Below, one piece after another: positions 61,203 to 64,000 of a stretch of DNA of 64,000 nucleotides. The translations under genes and the position numbers were made by a program. Source of the DNA: Bradyrhizobium guangdongense (GTDB lineage Bacteria; Pseudomonadota; Alphaproteobacteria; Rhizobiales; Xanthobacteraceae); contig NZ_CP030051.1 in assembly GCF_004114975.1 (NCBI RefSeq), positions 4,588,001 to 4,652,000 on the forward strand, read 5' to 3'. The notes under the pieces were generated by a model that was given only the letters and a program-made list of their open reading frames with translations, ran no database searches and was not told the DNA's origin. Each line of letters starts with the position of its first letter. Positions within the stretch are counted from its first letter, which is position 1.

Positions 61203-62222
61203 CTAGCCCCGCAGCGCGCCGGCAGCGTTCATGGTCGCGACGAAGACGACGTCATGATAGTACATGCCACCGGCGATGCCGCGGTCGTGCGAGGCCCACA
61301 GCTCGGGAAGGATTTCCACCTTCTGCCCGCCCCGTGCGTGCAGCTTCAACAGGCCCCGGTCTTCGGCGGCAACCAGCAGCTTGCGTACCTGGGTGTGCGA
61401 GACGCCGAAACGATCGCCGATATCGCTATAGCCCACGGTCGCATGCCGCTCGTCCGCCCGCAGCGCCGCCTGGAGCAGCGCGGCAAGAACAGGATAGCCG
61501 GCCGCATGGTTCATGAACAGCAGCATATGCGGCTCGGACAGCATGAGCCGCGCACCGAGCGCCGCAAAACCTAACGACGTGCGCCGGTGCAGAACCTGAA
61601 ACTCGGCGGTCGGTCGCAGGACATCCGTATAATCGTGCTCGGGATAGAGCAGCTCCAGGGGCGCATAGTGGGCCGCAAGCCAGGCTCGATCATGCGCCCG
61701 CGCCTTTTCAGTGAGGGACAGGATGCGAACCCGGCCGTCATGTGGTGAGGGAGCGGAGGCAAGATAGCCGACTTCCAGGAGCCGGCCGACGAGGTGATCG
61801 ACGTGTCGCCCGCTCGCCATGCCGAGCGTGCCGAGCCATTTCTTCAACAGCCCGATGGTGAGCCAGCTCTCGCGCCGCGCAGGATCCTGCGCAGCCTCGA
61901 GCACCAGCGCCAGATGATAGAGCGAGAACCGGCCCGACTCGATCAGCAGCCGCACCAGGAACGGCTCGCCGTCATAGAGCCTCAGGAAGCAGTCGAGATA
62001 ATGCCGCCGCGCCTCGCCGAGGCGGGGATGTTGCACGATGTCATCATGCCCGACTCGCGGCTGTCTCCCCAACAGCCGCGCCACCTCAGCGCTCTCCATC
62101 CGCCGCTCCCCCGTGAAATCCCACCGATATACGCAAGCTGTTGCCAAGGCCAGCACCAGCGCCTCGCCGCTCGCGCCGCGTGTAACCCCAGCCGTCAGCT
62201 CTCGCAGAAGTGGCCGGAGCAA
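61203..62222 (-). CDS. winged-helix DNA-binding protein, unknown
   Basis: A 339-residue protein that appears to contain two MarR-like winged helices: about 125-190 (WLTIGLLKKWLGTLGMASGRHVDHLVGRLLEVGYL) and about 270-320 (ATVGYSDIGDRFGVSHTQVRKLLVAAEDRGLLKL). The N-terminal part is helical. No close named family is recognised, but a regulatory role is likely. Its promoter region is shared with a small membrane protein on the other strand. Confidence 0.7.
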   Translation of the reverse strand: MLRPLLRELTAGVTRGASGEALVLALATACVYRWDFTGERRMESAEVARLLGRQPRVGHDDIVQHPRLGEARRHYLDCFLRLYDGEPFLVRLLIESGRFSLYHLALVLEAAQDPARRESWLTIGLLKKWLGTLGMASGRHVDHLVGRLLEVGYLASAPSPHDGRVRILSLTEKARAHDRAWLAAHYAPLELLYPEHDYTDVLRPTAEFQVLHRRTSLGFAALGARLMLSEPHMLLFMNHAAGYPVLAALLQAALRADERHATVGYSDIGDRFGVSHTQVRKLLVAAEDRGLLKLHARGGQKVEILPELWASHDRGIAGGMYYHDVVFVATMNAAGALRG

Positions 62223-62329
62223 GATGCACGCAAACTGTTTCGCACGCTGCGGTCGGTTGTCTCATAGGCTCGAGAGGTCCACGATTCTGAATCGACGCCG
62301 GGAATGAGCGCTTGTGTGGCCTATTTCAT

Positions 62330-62440
62330 ATGCAAGGCAATCTGGAGCAACCAGGCTACCGGCGTGGCTACCTGATTGCGAGCCTGACGATCGCGATCGC
62401 TCTCGTCGTCGAAATCATTGTCGTTGCCGTAGTGGCGTAG
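62330..62440 (+). CDS. very small membrane protein (36 aa), candidate
   Basis: ATG at 62330 to TAG at 62440 encodes 36 residues: a polar start MQGNLEQPGYRRGY followed by one hydrophobic helix (residues 15-36, LIASLTIAIALVVEIIVVAV with a single Glu). Codon third positions are G/C-rich as in neighbours. No convincing ribosome-binding site precedes it. Small tail-anchored proteins of this kind are common but poorly annotated; a chance frame is possible. Confidence 0.4.
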   Translation: MQGNLEQPGYRRGYLIASLTIAIALVVEIIVVAVVA

Positions 62441-62482
62441 ATTCTCACACTCTTATTTTTTTCATTGTTGAAAGCACCTTAC

Positions 62483-62833
62483 ATGAGCGAACTCGGAAGC
62501 AGGGCCAAGCCCTCGATTAAGCCCACGGTCAAGTTCGGGGCCAATCCTTCACAGCAAACCGAAAAATATCCGCGGCCGACGCTTGCGCTTGCGCTGCTGA
62601 TGGCGGCGGTAGTTGCATGCGGCTTGCACGCACTATTCATTTCAGGACCCGCTACGCGCGTGGCTGCCGAAGAGCAGCACGAGCGGACCATTGCCGAGGA
62701 GAATCGCGAGGTCTGTGGCCGGCTCGGCATCAGTCCGGACACCGCCCAGTTCACGATCTGTAGCGGCGAACTGGCAGTCGTCCGCCGGCGACAGACCGAC
62801 CGCGACGAAGCGGCCGCCATGGGCGTTCTGTAG
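62483..62833 (+). CDS. small membrane-anchored protein (116 aa)
   Basis: From the ATG at 62483: a basic cytoplasmic region (1-32), one hydrophobic helix (about 33-52, LALALLMAAVVACGLHALFI) and an extracytoplasmic part with a Cys pair (EVCGRLGIS, TICSGEL) and a highly charged Arg/Asp/Glu-rich end. The Cys spacing could form a disulfide. No named domain is recognised. Confidence 0.55.
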   Translation: MSELGSRAKPSIKPTVKFGANPSQQTEKYPRPTLALALLMAAVVACGLHALFISGPATRVAAEEQHERTIAEENREVCGRLGISPDTAQFTICSGELAVVRRRQTDRDEAAAMGVL

Positions 62834-62978
62834 CGCTCCTCGCAGCGATCCAATGCAGCCTCCCCCGGGTCCGGACGGCCGCGTCAGGTGTGCAGCGGTT
62901 TACCGAGAAGATCATGGTCAAAGCTGCGGCGCGATGATGATTCATCTGAATCTCATCGCGCTTCGGCGCTTCTGCCCG

Positions 62979-63440
62979 TCAGTAGCAGCGCATGATGTTG
63001 ACGGTGTGCTCGCCGCCGCCACGGCCAGGCACCGTCACCTGCTCGGTCGGGCAGCTCGACACGTAGGGACGGTCGGACGGCACAACCTTCGGCGGGAAGC
63101 GATGCGCCCAATCCCAGGGAACGTCATAGGTGTAAGTATAGCGAACGTCGCTGGTGACGGGCTGCCCGGCATCAACGAACGGCTCGCTATAGTTCGCGCC
63201 GTCGTAGAAGAACCCGCCGCCACCCGGCCAATAGACCCAGGGATTGTTGAAGCGATTGCCGTGGCCGCGGAATCGCCCGCCCGGCGCCATCGGCGGGCGT
63301 GCGGCAGCCGGGGGCGCGGCTGCAGTCGCTATGCCTGGCGGCGCGGCGCCACCCGGTCGGGCAAAACCGTCTGTGGCTATAAGGAGCAGCGCGGCTGCGC
63401 TGAGTGAGGCGAGCAACGCCCCATATGATCTGGACATCAT
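62979..63440 (-). CDS. secreted Pro/Ala-rich protein with C-terminal Cys motif
   Basis: About 153 residues starting at ATG-ATG (63440). A signal peptide (to about 26) is followed by an Ala/Pro/Gly region (GGAAPPGIATAAAPPAAARPPMAPGG split in two short runs) and an aromatic-rich domain (NPWVYWPGGGGFFYDGANY, YTYTYDVPWDWAHRFPP). Two Cys near the end (SSCPT, IMRCY) may pair. The gene shares its upstream region, which holds a CtrA box, with the secreted protein gene on the other strand. Confidence 0.65.
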   Translation of the reverse strand: MMSRSYGALLASLSAAALLLIATDGFARPGGAAPPGIATAAAPPAAARPPMAPGGRFRGHGNRFNNPWVYWPGGGGFFYDGANYSEPFVDAGQPVTSDVRYTYTYDVPWDWAHRFPPKVVPSDRPYVSSCPTEQVTVPGRGGGEHTVNIMRCY

Positions 63441-63524
63441 GATACGCACCAACTCGTTGGCTTCGCGAATAGCGGCTCCCCACCGCACGCTAGGCCGCCC
63501 TGTCATCCCCCCGCAAACGTATAA

Positions 63525-63539
63525 TTAATTATTGGTTAA
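63525..63539. promoter_or_regulatory. CtrA box TTAA-N7-TTAA
   Basis: TTAA (63525-63528), 7 nt, TTAA (63536-63539): a full match to the CtrA consensus, in an AT-rich island upstream of two divergent secreted protein genes (63440 minus, 63728 plus). Confidence 0.6.
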
Positions 63540-63727
63540 GGCACGGGTCTCGCGAGGAACGGGGGTGCGGCAGAACGCCCGAAAATCCCGCCGGATTTCA
63601 GGCACTTCGTTCCCGGGAACGCCGCTTCATAACCTCTTGATCGGAGTTGATTGCACTGCACCCAATAGGTCCGGAACGCTCCCCCATTGCGGTCGTTGGC
63701 CCCGGCAAGAAGCAAGGAGCATCTCGC

Positions 63728-64000
63728 ATGCAGAACACGTCAAAACTTCTCGGCCTGATCACGGCATCTCTCGTTGCGGGCACCACGGCCGCTTCGGCGC
63801 AAGGCTATGACTGGAACGGCCCGCGCATGGGCTGGGACCGCACCGCGCCCGCCTACGAACCGGTTCAACCGCGAGCGTACTATCCTGACGTTGCGGGTCC
63901 GTACGGCTTGTACAACGGCACCAACCATCCGACGCCGAGCTCGACGCAGGGCGATGTGGGACCTGAGGGCAATAACAACGGCACGCTGACCGGCGGCTAT
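63728..64000 (+). CDS. secreted small protein, 3' end cut by window
   Basis: ATG at 63728 with AAGGAGC 7 nt upstream; the frame stays open to the window end (91 codons). A signal peptide (to about 25, TTAASA-QG) precedes a mature part rich in Tyr, Asn, Gly and Pro (GYDWNGPRMGWDR, PYGLYNGTNHPTPS, GPEGNNNGTL). The C-terminus is missing. It looks like a small secreted structural protein; no domain is recognised. Confidence 0.7.
   Translation, partial: MQNTSKLLGLITASLVAGTTAASAQGYDWNGPRMGWDRTAPAYEPVQPRAYYPDVAGPYGLYNGTNHPTPSSTQGDVGPEGNNNGTLTGGY

Noticed and set aside
62314..62520. 68-codon frame upstream of the small membrane protein
   Set aside because: Cys/Arg-rich translation, out of frame with the better hydrophobic 36-codon candidate.
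1..64000. CRISPR arrays, insertion sequences, phage or integrase genes
   Set aside because: No regularly spaced repeats, transposase or integrase motifs were seen; the only repeats are short palindromes and two small tandem duplications.

Overview
The window is about 64 kb of GC-rich chromosomal DNA with dense, interleaved genes on both strands. It looks like a Bradyrhizobium or a close relative (Nitrobacteraceae, Alphaproteobacteria). Pointers are the MipZ-PanC neighbourhood, many small conserved rhizobial proteins, a DUF1489 protein, EcfG-type promoters (GGAAC-N16/17-CGTT), a full-consensus CtrA box, and an intergenic repeat of the kind I remember as scattered through Bradyrhizobium genomes. 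There is no rRNA, CRISPR array, prophage or insertion sequence. One tRNA-Leu(GAG) is present.

Layout. 1-8.8 kb: a J-domain protein (cut by the window edge) with a VWA partner, an alpha/beta hydrolase, mipZ diverging from panC, DUF1489, small conserved proteins, YidB-like, a glutathione S-transferase and DUF599. 8.8-9.6 kb: a long non-coding composite repeat. 9.6-20 kb: a TonB/TolA-like envelope protein, an aldo-keto reductase, an XRE regulator, MgtE, tandem polysaccharide deacetylases, a DUF1326-DUF2182 pair, tRNA-Leu, an orphan FliN-like protein and lipB. 20-31 kb: a DnaB-like ATPase, a divergent LysR/tautomerase pair, two related hybrid histidine kinases (one behind an EcfG promoter), an acylphosphatase coupled to a PEP-mutase/oxaloacetate-decarboxylase-type enzyme, the biotin subunit of an acyl-CoA carboxylase, and a zinc metallopeptidase. 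31-34.6 kb: transporters.

34.7-40 kb is a sugar-acid island: an MFS importer and a GntR regulator face an enolase-superfamily dehydratase, a gluconate 5-dehydrogenase and an L-idonate 5-dehydrogenase. 40-43.7 kb holds a DUF3280 protein, a MoxYX-like two-component pair and a metallo-beta-lactamase-fold protein. 43.7-54.8 kb looks like aromatic catabolism: an extradiol dioxygenase-like VOC protein, IclR, an MhpA-like hydroxylase and a fumarylacetoacetate-hydrolase-fold enzyme, then four solute-binding proteins with no permease genes and a second IclR regulator.

54.8-59 kb looks like a stress block. Two divergent gene pairs (a small protein with an orphan NuoB; a ferritin-like protein with a Gly/Ala-rich secreted protein) each share the same duplicated intergenic module, which carries face-to-face EcfG-like promoters. 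An ArsR regulator with two matching palindromic operators follows, coupled to an AHSA1-like protein. 59-64 kb has a serine hydrolase, an SDR whose catalytic Tyr/Lys are missing, a winged-helix protein, small membrane proteins and two secreted proteins flanking a CtrA box.

I do not see a clearly new multi-gene defence or mobile system. The strongest leads are the duplicated promoter/leader module, the composite repeat, the antitoxin-like/DnaB-like ATPase and the degenerate SDR.
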